Shown here: one piece after another, positions 32,277-41,305 of the stretch | How the letters are laid out: the number at the start of each line of letters is the position of its first letter | How positions within the stretch are numbered: position 1 is the first letter of the stretch | From: UBA1181 sp045600225 | GTDB taxonomy: Bacteria; Bacteroidota; Bacteroidia; Bacteroidales; Paludibacteraceae | Direction: 5' to 3' | Length of the DNA stretch: 64,000 bases | Assembly (NCBI GenBank): GCA_045600225.1 | Contig: JAZRXL010000079.1 | Span: 1 to 64,000, forward strand | Notes under the pieces: generated by a model | Told to the model about the DNA's origin: nothing | The model's database searches: none | What the model saw: the letters and a program-made list of their open reading frames with translations, nothing else | Program-made: the position numbers and the translations under genes

Positions 32277-33602
32277 ATGGCAAAGAAACTTTTTATTGAA
32301 ACTTATGGCTGTCAGATGAATGTGGCAGATAGTGAGGTGGTCGCATCGGTAATGCAAACCATAGACTATGAGGTCACAGATAACATGGAGGAGGCAGACG
32401 CTATATTTGTGAATACTTGTTCTATTCGTGATAATGCAGAGCAAAAGATTCATTCCAGATTGCAGTTTTTTCAAACATTGAAGAAGAAGCGTAAACATTT
32501 GATTGTTGGTCTGTTAGGATGTATGGCAGAGAGGACAAAAGATGAATTGATCGCTTCTAAGATGGTTGATTTGGTGGTGGGTCCTGATGCCTATCTTGAT
32601 TTGCCAAACTTGGTTTCTTTAACAGAAAGTGGATTGCCTGCTATCAATGTAGATCTTTCTACAACCGAAACGTATAAGTCGATCATACCTGCCAGAATAG
32701 GAGGTAATATGATTTCTGGTTTCGTTTCCATTATGCGTGGTTGTAACAATTTCTGCTCATACTGTATTGTGCCGTACACAAGAGGTAGAGAGAGAAGTAG
32801 GGAAGTAGATAGCATCTTGAAAGAGATTAAAGATCTTGAGGATAGAAAATATAAGGAGGTGGTTTTGATAGGACAGAATGTCAATTCCTACTCTTTTGAA
32901 AACCCAGATGGTTCTAAAGTAGGCTTTGCTGATCTATTGAAGATAGTAGCAGAAGCCTATCCTGATATCCGAATTCGTTTCACAACCTCTCACCCGAAAG
33001 ATATGAGTGATGAGATATTGGAGACGATAGCCAAGTATCCTAATATATGTAACCACATTCACTTGCCAGTTCAATCGGGAAGTAATAAGATTCTTAAACT
33101 TATGAATCGTAAATATACGAGAGAGTGGTACTTGGATAGAATAGCAGCCATTCGTCGAATTATTCCAGATTGTGGTATTTCAACAGACATGTTCTGTGGT
33201 TTTCATGATGAAACGGAGGAGGATCATAGAGAGACACTTTCATTGATGAAAGAGGTTGTTTTCGATTCTGCATTTATGTTTAAGTACTCTGAGAGACCAG
33301 GTACGTTTGCTTCGAAGAACCTTCCTGATAATATTTCAGAAGAGGTGAAGATTGCTCGTTTGAACGAGATGATTGCACTTCAAAATGAGATGTCGGCTGT
33401 TTCCAATGAGAAAGATATCGATAAGGTGTTTGAGGTGTTGGTGGAAGGATTTTCGAAACGATCAAGAGAACAGTTGTGTGGCCGTACACAACAAAATAAG
33501 ATGGTCGTTTTCCCTAAAGGAAATCATCATATAGGAGAGTTTGTAAAAGTGAAAATCGTTTCAACAACTTCTGCTACGTTGATAGGAGAGTTGGTGGATT
33601 GA
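32277..33602 (+). CDS. miaB: tRNA-2-methylthio-N6-isopentenyladenosine synthase
   Basis: Radical SAM methylthiotransferase acting on i6A37 of tRNA. The N-terminal UPF0004 domain has its three cluster cysteines (Cys12 in TYGCQMN, Cys48 in NTCSIRD, Cys82 in GCMAER). The radical SAM motif CNNFCSYC supplies Cys156, Cys160 and Cys163. A C-terminal TRAM domain ends the protein (FPKGNHHIGEFVKVKI). At 441 residues and with this N-terminus it is MiaB rather than RimO or MtaB. Confidence 0.95.
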   Translation: MAKKLFIETYGCQMNVADSEVVASVMQTIDYEVTDNMEEADAIFVNTCSIRDNAEQKIHSRLQFFQTLKKKRKHLIVGLLGCMAERTKDELIASKMVDLVVGPDAYLDLPNLVSLTESGLPAINVDLSTTETYKSIIPARIGGNMISGFVSIMRGCNNFCSYCIVPYTRGRERSREVDSILKEIKDLEDRKYKEVVLIGQNVNSYSFENPDGSKVGFADLLKIVAEAYPDIRIRFTTSHPKDMSDEILETIAKYPNICNHIHLPVQSGSNKILKLMNRKYTREWYLDRIAAIRRIIPDCGISTDMFCGFHDETEEDHRETLSLMKEVVFDSAFMFKYSERPGTFASKNLPDNISEEVKIARLNEMIALQNEMSAVSNEKDIDKVFEVLVEGFSKRSREQLCGRTQQNKMVVFPKGNHHIGEFVKVKIVSTTSATLIGELVD

Positions 33603-33686
33603 TATTATTTATTTTTTACATTTCGAATGATTTTTACAAAAAAATAGTTAATTTCGCCCACGGGTTAAAAACAAAAGAAAAAAGAT

Positions 33687-34370
33687 ATGAAGAAATTTTT
33701 TATTGCAGTTGTTCTTTTCTTTTCTGCTATGATGGCTAATGCACAGTTGAGTCCGTACAGAGAATTCAGTGTGTTCGATGGAAATCACTATTGGTTTGAG
33801 GCAGGTGCTGCTTATAGTAAGATAACTGCAAGACACGCAGATTATAAATTAGGATTTAAGGCTGGCTTTGGTGCTGATATTCCGTTTGCCTACTCTTGGG
33901 TTTCATTCTTGCCATCTGCGGTGTTTGAAAGCAAGGGTTTCAAGTCTAATATGATGAAGGATATGGCAATGATGGAGACGGATATGATGTCGATGTATGT
34001 AGAGTTGCCTTTGGATTTTTCATTGAATATTCCGTTGGGAAAGAGATTTGGACTTCAGATATGTGCGGGACCTTATGTCGCTTATGGAGTGGCAGGTAGT
34101 TACACGGAGTCTTCTGACAACTACATCGGTTTGTATGGCATGAGAACTTTGGAGCACAAAGCTTTCTTTAATAAAGGCGAAGATGCAGATAAAACAAACA
34201 GATTGAAGAATTTTGACTTGGGTGCAGACTTGAATCTTCGTTTCATCATTCTACGATATGGAGTGTTGAAAGTGGGAGCTGAGTTTGGCTTCTTGGATGC
34301 CAATGCAATTGAAACAGAGCCAGGATTCAGAACATTGTCTTTCTCGGCAGGCTTAGCGTTTAGATATTAA
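33687..34370 (+). CDS. Outer-membrane beta-barrel protein (PorT-like)
   Basis: A cleavable signal peptide (MKKFFIAVVLFFSAMMANA, then QLSPYREF) precedes about 208 residues of alternating amphipathic strands ending in an aromatic residue (SFSAGLAFRY), the usual end of an outer-membrane barrel strand. Glycine- and aromatic-rich segments such as FKAGFGADIPFAYSW fit the eight-stranded OMP_b-brl_2/PorT type. A Met-rich stretch (NMMKDMAMMETDMMSMY) is notable. Function unknown. The hairpin array lies immediately downstream. Confidence 0.75.
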   Translation: MKKFFIAVVLFFSAMMANAQLSPYREFSVFDGNHYWFEAGAAYSKITARHADYKLGFKAGFGADIPFAYSWVSFLPSAVFESKGFKSNMMKDMAMMETDMMSMYVELPLDFSLNIPLGKRFGLQICAGPYVAYGVAGSYTESSDNYIGLYGMRTLEHKAFFNKGEDADKTNRLKNFDLGADLNLRFIILRYGVLKVGAEFGFLDANAIETEPGFRTLSFSAGLAFRY

Positions 34371-34423
34371 ACGATAAAGATAAGCTAAAAACCATTTAAT
34401 AGATTAATGGTGGAGTTAAAATA

Positions 34424-34629
34424 TAGCGTCTGCAAGACGCTACTTGTGTAACCCCGTACATGGAACGAAGAGTCATGTGCGGGGTTATGCGCCATGAGTG
34501 GGACACACTCGTCTTCAAGACGATACAATACACACCGCAGAAGTAGTGTCTTTCAGACGCGCAATGACTTCATATATCACGTATAACCCTGCACATCCCC
34601 TTCACTTCGTATCAGGGCATGTACAGGTT
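34424..34629. repeat. Composite hairpin array (REP/MITE-like), noncoding
   Basis: The 412-base gap after the beta-barrel gene has no ORF but six adjacent hairpins. (A) 34424-34442, TAGCGTCT-GCA-AGACGCTA, perfect. (B) 34449-34487, 14-bp stem starting TAACCCCG, loop of 11. (C) 34496-34510, GAGTG/CACTC. (D) 34509-34523, TCGTCT-TCA-AGACGA, perfect. (E) 34546-34560, GTGTCT-TTC-AGACGC. (F) 34584-34629, an imperfect stem that is a diverged inverted copy of B (shared TAACCC, GCACAT, CTTCGT, CATGTAC, GGTT). A, D and E share the core GTCT-nnn-AGAC. This is the pattern of REP/BIME or MITE elements moved by IS200-like (RAYT) transposases; that origin is inferred. Confidence 0.6.
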
Positions 34630-34737
34630 CTTTCGAACAACCACGTTTGCATAATTATAAAATAAGTTAAAATGAAAATCCCATGAATCTCTAGTGTTTT
34701 TTTGTGATAAAATAGTGGCAAATCCGCCCCTTTTTAT

Positions 34738-34745
34738 TATTTTTG
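34738..34745 (+). promoter_or_regulatory. -7 box for rsmA
   Basis: TATTTTTG matches TAnnTTTG, 37 bases before the rsmA ATG. Confidence 0.4.
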
Positions 34746-34782
34746 CATATATAAAGTTCAAATTAGTAAAAAATGGTAGAAG

Positions 34783-35577
34783 ATGATAGTTACGCCCAAG
34801 AAATTCTTAGGGCAACACTTCTTGAAAGATCTGAATATTGCCCAGAATATTGCTGAGAGCTTAGATGTTACCGGACCAATGAATGTATTAGAGATAGGTC
34901 CGGGTATGGGTGTATTGACACAATTTTTACTAAAGGAATCCCAAATTAACTTAAAAGTTGTAGAGCTGGACAGAGAGTCGGTTGACTATCTGAATGAGAA
35001 CTTCCCTGCTCTTAAGGGTAGAATCCTAGCGGAGGATTTTTTGAAATTAGATTTAACTCATTTGTTTGAAGGAGAACCTTTCAATGTGATTGGCAATTAT
35101 CCGTATAACATTTCGAGTCAGATATTTTTTAAGGTTTTAGAATACCGAGATAGGGTACCGATATGTTCGGGTATGATCCAAAAGGAAGTGGCCGAACGAA
35201 TTGCCTCCAAGCCAAATTGTAAGGCATACGGTATTTTAAGTGTGTTGCTACAAGCATTTTATGATATAGAGTATCTGTTTACTGTGCACGAGCATGTGTT
35301 CGACCCACCTCCGAAAGTTAAGTCTGCGGTCATTAGAATGCGTCGTAATGGAGTAAAAAAATTGGATTGTGATGAGGCCTTATTCATTAGAGTGGTAAAG
35401 ACTGCGTTCAACCAACGAAGGAAGATGTTGAGAAACTCCATCGCAGCATTGGTTCCTAAAGATTGCGAGTTGATGCACGATGACATTGTGACTAAAAGAC
35501 CTGAGCAACTTAGCGTGCAAGATTTCATTCAACTTACCAATCGAGTTCAGGAGGAGATGACTGCTAAGTCGGAGTAG
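34783..35577 (+). CDS. rsmA: 16S rRNA (adenine1518/1519-N6)-dimethyltransferase
   Basis: KsgA/RsmA methylates the two adjacent adenines in helix 45 of 16S rRNA during 30S assembly. The N-terminal PKKFLGQHFLKD, SAM-binding EIGPGMGVLTQ and catalytic GNYPYNISSQI (the NxPYxxSS variant) are intact. The C-terminal domain contains FDPPPKVKSAVIRM and FNQRRKMLRNS. Length 264 is normal. The ATG at 34783 begins the conserved sequence directly. An out-of-frame ATG lies 10 bases upstream. Confidence 0.97.
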   Translation: MIVTPKKFLGQHFLKDLNIAQNIAESLDVTGPMNVLEIGPGMGVLTQFLLKESQINLKVVELDRESVDYLNENFPALKGRILAEDFLKLDLTHLFEGEPFNVIGNYPYNISSQIFFKVLEYRDRVPICSGMIQKEVAERIASKPNCKAYGILSVLLQAFYDIEYLFTVHEHVFDPPPKVKSAVIRMRRNGVKKLDCDEALFIRVVKTAFNQRRKMLRNSIAALVPKDCELMHDDIVTKRPEQLSVQDFIQLTNRVQEEMTAKSE

Positions 35578-35590
35578 AGATTATTAAGGA

Positions 35591-35609
35591 TGTAGGAGAG
35601 AGTCCTACG
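35591..35609. other. Short hairpin between rsmA and corA
   Basis: GTAGGA (35592-35597) and TCCTAC (35603-35608) form a 6-bp stem with a 5-base loop in the 73-base gap. There is no T-run, so it is more likely an mRNA structure than a terminator. Confidence 0.3.
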
Positions 35610-35650
35610 GATAAAGTAAAACTGGGCAATAGCCTGTAAACGATTAAGGT

Positions 35651-36616
35651 ATGCAACAAAACAATAGTCAACAAGTTCGTTTGTTCTACTTTGATAATAA
35701 TAGATTGAAAATAGCAAAGGATATCGAAATTTTAAAAGAAGTTCCTTTGTCTAATTTCGTGTGGATTGATTTGACGAATGTAGCACCAGAGACGGAGTCT
35801 GAATTGGAGCAGTTTTTGAAGATCTATATCCAAGAGGAAGAGGAGATCGAAGAGATCGAGATGTCTTCTCGTTATATAGAGACAGATGACACAATGGTGG
35901 CCAATTCGAACTTTTTGTTGGATACATTTGAAAAGGAACCGGTTTCTTTTATTTTGAAAAATGGAATCTTGGTCTCTGTAAGAGATAATTCAAATTTGAA
36001 ATCGTTCAACGATACGGTAAAAAAGTTGTTTGCTAACCCTCGAAACTATCCTTCTGGTTATCATATTTTTGTGGCTTTGCTCGAAACCCGAGTTGAATAC
36101 GATGCCGATATGATTGAGGATGCCACTGTAGAAATTACCAAGCTGAGTAAGAACCTTTCCGTGGCTGAAGATGTGGATGAGGATGTTTTGTTGGAGATTA
36201 AAAACATGCAGGAGCGTGTCATGCACCTTCGTGAGAACATTATTGACAAGCAGAGGGTGGTAACCAATATCCTAAAGAGCGATTTGATACCAGTGGATCT
36301 AAAACCAAGGTTGAACATGGTTATCAAGGATATCAACTCTTTGATTGAACACACGAAGTTCGGTTTCGATCGATTGGACTACTTGCAGGATACATTCCTT
36401 GGTTTGGTAAACATTGAACAGAATAAGATCATTAAGATATTTACCGTCGTGTCTATCATCTTTATGCCACCAACATTGATTGGTAGTTTGTATGGTATGA
36501 ACTTCGATTTCATGCCAGAGTTGCATTGGAAATTTGGATATCCATTTGCAGTTCTTATGATGATTGCATCTGCAGCACTGACACTTTTAGTCTTTAAGGT
36601 GAAGAAGTGGTTGTAG
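35651..36616 (+). CDS. corA: CorA-family magnesium/cobalt transporter
   Basis: A 321-residue protein with a long acidic and helical cytoplasmic domain and two C-terminal membrane helices. The selectivity-filter motif YGMNF is at 281-285 between helix 1 (TVVSIIFMPPTLIGSLYG) and helix 2 (AVLMMIASAALTLLVF). The basic end KVKKWL follows. It assembles as a pentamer for Mg2+ uptake. It lies upstream of obgE with a 36-base gap and in the same direction as rsmA. Confidence 0.93.
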   Translation: MQQNNSQQVRLFYFDNNRLKIAKDIEILKEVPLSNFVWIDLTNVAPETESELEQFLKIYIQEEEEIEEIEMSSRYIETDDTMVANSNFLLDTFEKEPVSFILKNGILVSVRDNSNLKSFNDTVKKLFANPRNYPSGYHIFVALLETRVEYDADMIEDATVEITKLSKNLSVAEDVDEDVLLEIKNMQERVMHLRENIIDKQRVVTNILKSDLIPVDLKPRLNMVIKDINSLIEHTKFGFDRLDYLQDTFLGLVNIEQNKIIKIFTVVSIIFMPPTLIGSLYGMNFDFMPELHWKFGYPFAVLMMIASAALTLLVFKVKKWL

Positions 36617-36652
36617 TTTTATTGTTTTATAATTAGATAAATAGTTTGGAAA

Positions 36653-37780
36653 ATGGCAGAGACTAATTTTGTTGATTATGTAAAAATATATTGTCGTTCA
36701 GGCAAAGGAGGAGCAGGCTCTGCACATCTCCATAGAGAAAAGTATACACCGAAAGGTGGTCCTGATGGTGGTGATGGAGGCCGTGGCGGTCATATCATTC
36801 TACGTGGAAACAAAGATTATTGGACACTTATCCACTTGAAGTATGAGAAGCATGTCCTTGCTGGAAATGGAGGCAATGGCGGTCATAGTAGAAGCTTTGG
36901 TGCAGATGGTGAAGACAAGATAATAGATGTCCCTTGTGGTACTGTTGTATACGATGCAGAGACCGGAGATTTCATCTGTGATGTTACGGATGATAAGCAG
37001 GAGGTGATTCTTTTGAAAGGTGGTCGTGGTGGTTTAGGAAACTGGCACTTTAAATCGGCTACTAATCAGACTCCTCGTTATGCACAACCAGGTGAGCCGG
37101 CTATTGAAAAGACGGTCATTATGGAGTTGAAGGTGTTGGCAGATGTTGGTTTGGTGGGATTCCCTAATGCAGGTAAATCGACATTGCTTTCAGTTGTTTC
37201 TGCAGCAAAACCAAAGATTGCCAACTATCCGTTTACGACCTTAGAGCCTAACTTGGGTATCGTGGCCTATCGTGATCAGAAGTCATTTGCAATGGCAGAT
37301 ATCCCCGGTATTATTGAGGGTGCTTCGGAGGGAAGAGGAATTGGACTTCGTTTCCTTCGCCATATTGAAAGAAATGCCATTCTATTGTTCCTAATCCCTG
37401 CTGATTCTGATGATATTGTAAAGGAGTATGAAATCCTTTTAAACGAGTTGGAGCAATACAACGAGGAACTACTTAAAAAGCAAAGGATTTTGGCAATTTC
37501 CAAGTCTGATATGTTGGATGAGGAATTGATTGAAGAGATCAGGAAAACGCTTCCGAACGATGTCCCAACTACATTCTTCTCTTCTGTAACAGGAGATGGT
37601 TTGATGGAGTTGAAAGATATGATATGGACAGAACTGTCTAAGGATGTAGATCGTCATATGACATTGACACACAGACCGATGGATGTGGATGTATATGATG
37701 AAGAGGAGGATGAGGAGATTGAATATGTTGATGACGAAGATTACGACATTGAGATCGACTGGGATGAGGAAGAAAAGTAA
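36653..37780 (+). CDS. obgE: Obg GTPase (ribosome assembly / stress)
   Basis: The N-terminal Obg fold has six glycine-rich PPII-like runs (GKGGAGSAH, GGPDGGDGGRGG, GNGGNGGHS, GGRGGLGN). The G domain starts with GFPNAGKST at 169-177, then ADIPGIIEGASEGRGIG (G3 and switch II) and SKSD (G4). A strongly acidic C-terminal tail (DEEEDEEIEYVDDEDYDIEID) replaces the OCT domain of Gram-positive Obg. It binds the 50S subunit and (p)ppGpp. Upstream of lepA by 18 bases. Confidence 0.96.
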   Translation: MAETNFVDYVKIYCRSGKGGAGSAHLHREKYTPKGGPDGGDGGRGGHIILRGNKDYWTLIHLKYEKHVLAGNGGNGGHSRSFGADGEDKIIDVPCGTVVYDAETGDFICDVTDDKQEVILLKGGRGGLGNWHFKSATNQTPRYAQPGEPAIEKTVIMELKVLADVGLVGFPNAGKSTLLSVVSAAKPKIANYPFTTLEPNLGIVAYRDQKSFAMADIPGIIEGASEGRGIGLRFLRHIERNAILLFLIPADSDDIVKEYEILLNELEQYNEELLKKQRILAISKSDMLDEELIEEIRKTLPNDVPTTFFSSVTGDGLMELKDMIWTELSKDVDRHMTLTHRPMDVDVYDEEEDEEIEYVDDEDYDIEIDWDEEEK

Positions 37781-37798
37781 GCATAAAATTTAAATTGG

Positions 37799-39586
37799 AT
37801 GAAAAATATTCGAAACTTTTGCATTATAGCACATATCGACCATGGTAAGAGTACTTTGGCAGATCGTTTGTTGGAATACACAAAGACGGTAACCGGAAAG
37901 GATTTGCAGGCGCAAGTCTTGGACGATATGGATTTGGAAAGAGAACGAGGAATAACCATTAAGAGTCACGCCATCCAAATGGACTATCTCTATAATGGGG
38001 AAAAATATACATTGAATTTGATTGATACTCCGGGACACGTAGATTTCTCTTACGAGGTGTCTCGTTCCATTGCGGCTTGCGAAGGAGCCCTTTTGATTGT
38101 CGATGCATCGCAGGGTATCCAGGCGCAAACCATCTCAAACTTGTATATGGCGTTGGAGCATGATTTGGAGATTATTCCTGTTATGAACAAGATCGATTTG
38201 CCAGGAGCAATGCCAGAAGAGGTGGAGGATCAGATTGTTGATTTGTTAGGATGCAAGAGGGAAGATATTATTCGTGCCAGTGGAAAAACAGGAGAGGGCG
38301 TTTATGATATATTGAATGCGATTGTTGAGAGGATTAAACCGCCTGTAGGTGATCCTGAAGCTCCGCTTCAATGTCTGATTTTTGACTCTGTATTCAACCC
38401 ATTCCGTGGTATTATTGCATATTTCAAGATCGTCAATGGTACAATAAATAGTGGCGACTTGGTTAAGTTTGTTGCCACAGAGAAAGAGTACTTGGCAGAT
38501 GAGATAGGTATTCTTCGATTGGATATGTCTCCGCAAAAGAAGTTGTCTGCAGGTAATGTAGGTTATATCATCTCAGGAATCAAGACTTCAAAAGAGGTGA
38601 AGGTAGGTGATACCATTACACATGTGAGCCGCCCTTGCGATAAAGCGATTGAAGGATTCGAAGAGGTGAAGCCGATGGTGTTCGCTGGTGTATATCCGAT
38701 TGAAACGGAAGATTTTGAAGACCTTCGTGCATCCATAGAGAAACTACAGTTGAACGATGCCTCTCTAACCTTCCAAGCTGAGTCTTCTTTAGCATTGGGA
38801 TTTGGTTTCCGTTGTGGATTCCTTGGAATGCTTCACATGGAGATTATCCAAGAACGATTGGATCGAGAGTTTAACATGGATGTTATAACAACTGTTCCAA
38901 ATGTTCGTTATAAGGTCTATACCAAGAAGGGTGAGGAGATTGATGTGCACAACCCATCAGGACTTCCAGATCCAACATTGATAGAAAAGATCGAAGAACC
39001 CTATATTCGTGCTTCCGTGATTACCTCTGCGGAATATATTGGATCTATCATGACCCTATGCTTAGGTAAACGAGGAGAATTGATTCGACAAGATTATGTT
39101 TCGGGTAATCGTGTGGAGTTGATTTACGATATGCCATTAGGTGAGATCGTATTTGATTTCTATGATAAGTTGAAGAGTATCTCGAAAGGATATGCATCCT
39201 TCGATTATCATCCAAACGGAATGCGTGAATCTAAGTTGGTGAAGTTGGATGTACTTTTGAATGGAGAGCCAGTTGATGCACTTTCAACACTTACTCACTT
39301 CGACAATGCTTACACATTAGGTAAGCGTATGTGTGAGAAGTTGAAAGACTTGATTCCAAGACAACAGTTCGATGTGGCAATTCAAGCTGCTATTGGTTCT
39401 AAGATCATATCAAGAGAGACCGTTAAGGCTGTTCGTAAGGATGTGACCGCTAAGTGTTATGGTGGTGATATCTCTCGTAAGCGTAAATTGCTGGAGAAGC
39501 AGAAGCGAGGAAAGAAGAGAATGAAGCAGATTGGTACGGTTGAGGTTCCTCAAAAGGCATTCTTGGAAGTTTTGAAATTGGATTAG
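37799..39586 (+). CDS. lepA: Elongation factor 4 (translational GTPase LepA)
   Basis: A 595-residue translation GTPase lacking domain IV of EF-G. G1 is AHIDHGKST near residues 11-19, G3 is DTPGHVDF, and G4 is NKIDLP. The C-terminal LepA-specific domain ends with KCYGGDISRKRKLLEKQK and GKKRMKQIG, diagnostic of the family. It binds the ribosome and influences initiation or back-translocation. The unknown 559-residue gene begins 11 bases after it. Confidence 0.98.
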   Translation: MKNIRNFCIIAHIDHGKSTLADRLLEYTKTVTGKDLQAQVLDDMDLERERGITIKSHAIQMDYLYNGEKYTLNLIDTPGHVDFSYEVSRSIAACEGALLIVDASQGIQAQTISNLYMALEHDLEIIPVMNKIDLPGAMPEEVEDQIVDLLGCKREDIIRASGKTGEGVYDILNAIVERIKPPVGDPEAPLQCLIFDSVFNPFRGIIAYFKIVNGTINSGDLVKFVATEKEYLADEIGILRLDMSPQKKLSAGNVGYIISGIKTSKEVKVGDTITHVSRPCDKAIEGFEEVKPMVFAGVYPIETEDFEDLRASIEKLQLNDASLTFQAESSLALGFGFRCGFLGMLHMEIIQERLDREFNMDVITTVPNVRYKVYTKKGEEIDVHNPSGLPDPTLIEKIEEPYIRASVITSAEYIGSIMTLCLGKRGELIRQDYVSGNRVELIYDMPLGEIVFDFYDKLKSISKGYASFDYHPNGMRESKLVKLDVLLNGEPVDALSTLTHFDNAYTLGKRMCEKLKDLIPRQQFDVAIQAAIGSKIISRETVKAVRKDVTAKCYGGDISRKRKLLEKQKRGKKRMKQIGTVEVPQKAFLEVLKLD

Positions 39587-39597
39587 TCATTTGGTAA

Positions 39598-41277
39598 ATG
39601 ATAGGAAAACTGAAAAAAATATACGACTTGGTCCCTGTTCCTTCGAAGAAGAGTTCGAAGGAGGTTGCCGTGTGGATATTTAAACAGTTGAACATTGAGT
39701 TTACGAAAGAAGATGTTTCGGACGGTGTTATAACTTATAGTTTTTCCTTCCAGGATGCATTCTTCCATATGTCTTGCTTCGAAGGACAACCAGATGTAGT
39801 TGTGAATTTTTACTACGTCTTTGTTGAGAAATATGAGTTAAGACAGGGAATTGCATATCTTTGTAATCGATTGAATAGGGAGTATCATCATGCAACATTC
39901 TTTTATTCTTATGGAGAGGATGAAAATGATGTCTCTGTTCATTTGAAAAACACCTTTACTCTAACAGATACCAATTTGGAAAATAAGAAGGTGTTTACGG
40001 ATAAGTTAGGGGAATTGTTCTCTTTGAGAAGATTGTTTGATGATGAGTTCCGCGGTTTAAGAAGCTCATTTGAGAAGAGTGATAGAGTGGATGTCTTGGA
40101 TGAACTTCAAATGGAGAAACGAGCAAAGTATTTGCTGTTGGAGCAGGAGATTTCGAACCAGCATTACCCGGTCATCCGAACTCAGTTTCAACATTTAGTG
40201 TTGACTCCTAACGATATATTTACTTTCTCAGGAAAGTTCCTTCCTCAAGAGAATGTAGAGAAGATATCTTTTGTATATGTTCATCATTTTCAAGAGGAGA
40301 TTGCGAAGGAGGATTTTGCTTCTTATAATGTTGCAGCAAAGATTAGAGAACTTCGTGAGAATCTAAGACAGGAGGGTACGGGCGAAAAGGATCGATACAT
40401 TTTGTCCGTCTCTTGTAATGATGGCAGCTTCTATTCTGCCAATATGATTTGGCAGTCGGAATCTAAAACGTCCGATTATTATATGCTTACGATCAATAGC
40501 CCATTCGTACTTAAGAAATCGGAAGTGGTTACTGAGTCGGAACAACCACTGAATGTGGTTTATGTGTTGGATAAATCAAAATCCAACAACGAAGCAGAGG
40601 CAAAGTACATGATAGATGATGCTATTGATAAGGCTAAGTCGGGTAGGTACGATGAGTTGAATGACGATCAGAAGGTGTTGGTGAACTTTGCCAACTGGAC
40701 GATAAAAGAGGATTTGTACTGGGGGTATAAGTATTTTAATGACAAGTGTTATTTCCAGGCAATCAAACACTTTGAGTGCGTATTAGGTGCCATTCATCCT
40801 GTATTCGACACGCTAACTAAAAAGCAGAAGACAGATATTTTGGGTGTCTATTTTAGAACAGGTTTCGCTTATACTGAATTGAATGTTTATTCAAAGGCAC
40901 TTTATTATTTGGATATACCTTATTGCTTCGGAAATTTGGATGGATGCATGGCTTATATAACCTGTCTTCTAAAGGCAAAAGATTTCCGAGCATCTGACAT
41001 AATAGAGAATCAACTTAGCATGATAACCGAGAGGTTGCGAGATTATGATGAGGAGGATGAGGTACCTGATAGTTATATGGAGTATCGAAACTTCTTACTT
41101 CGTAATAGGGTGATTATGTTGATTGATAAAAAGAAGTATGGACACGCAGAAGATATGTTGAACCGAATGTTAAAGGAAGATGACGAAGGTTTACGTATAT
41201 TTGCAGAGTCTGAGTTGTCTTATTTGAAGACATTAAAGGAAAAAGAAGAAAAGGACGAAGAAAATAAGAAAGAATGA
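39598..41277 (+). CDS. Uncharacterised 559-residue protein, lepA-linked
   Basis: I do not recognise this family with certainty. There is no signal peptide or membrane helix, so it is probably cytosolic. The N-terminal ~130 residues alternate strands and helices and contain a YbjN/type-III-chaperone-like pattern (RQGIAYLCNRLNREYHHATFF), a weak guess. Residues about 370-540 are helical and look like TPR or SEL1 repeats (YWGYKYFNDKCYFQAIKHFE, FRTGFAYTELNVYSKALYY). The C-terminus is a charged K/E tail. It is 11 bases after lepA and 28 before the GH9 start, so it is part of that transcription unit. Confidence 0.75.
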   Translation: MIGKLKKIYDLVPVPSKKSSKEVAVWIFKQLNIEFTKEDVSDGVITYSFSFQDAFFHMSCFEGQPDVVVNFYYVFVEKYELRQGIAYLCNRLNREYHHATFFYSYGEDENDVSVHLKNTFTLTDTNLENKKVFTDKLGELFSLRRLFDDEFRGLRSSFEKSDRVDVLDELQMEKRAKYLLLEQEISNQHYPVIRTQFQHLVLTPNDIFTFSGKFLPQENVEKISFVYVHHFQEEIAKEDFASYNVAAKIRELRENLRQEGTGEKDRYILSVSCNDGSFYSANMIWQSESKTSDYYMLTINSPFVLKKSEVVTESEQPLNVVYVLDKSKSNNEAEAKYMIDDAIDKAKSGRYDELNDDQKVLVNFANWTIKEDLYWGYKYFNDKCYFQAIKHFECVLGAIHPVFDTLTKKQKTDILGVYFRTGFAYTELNVYSKALYYLDIPYCFGNLDGCMAYITCLLKAKDFRASDIIENQLSMITERLRDYDEEDEVPDSYMEYRNFLLRNRVIMLIDKKKYGHAEDMLNRMLKEDDEGLRIFAESELSYLKTLKEKEEKDEENKKE

Positions 41278-41305
41278 ATAAGTATAAAGTATAAATGTTT
41301 TGCGT

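Noticed and set aside
32166..32498. N-terminal extension of lptB overlapping miaB
   Set aside because: The extra ~110 residues are not ABC-like, overlap the divergent miaB start and lie upstream of the -7 box.
41300..41305. TTG start for the GH9 gene two codons before the ATG
   Set aside because: The ATG at 41306 gives a proper signal peptide and is the commoner start.
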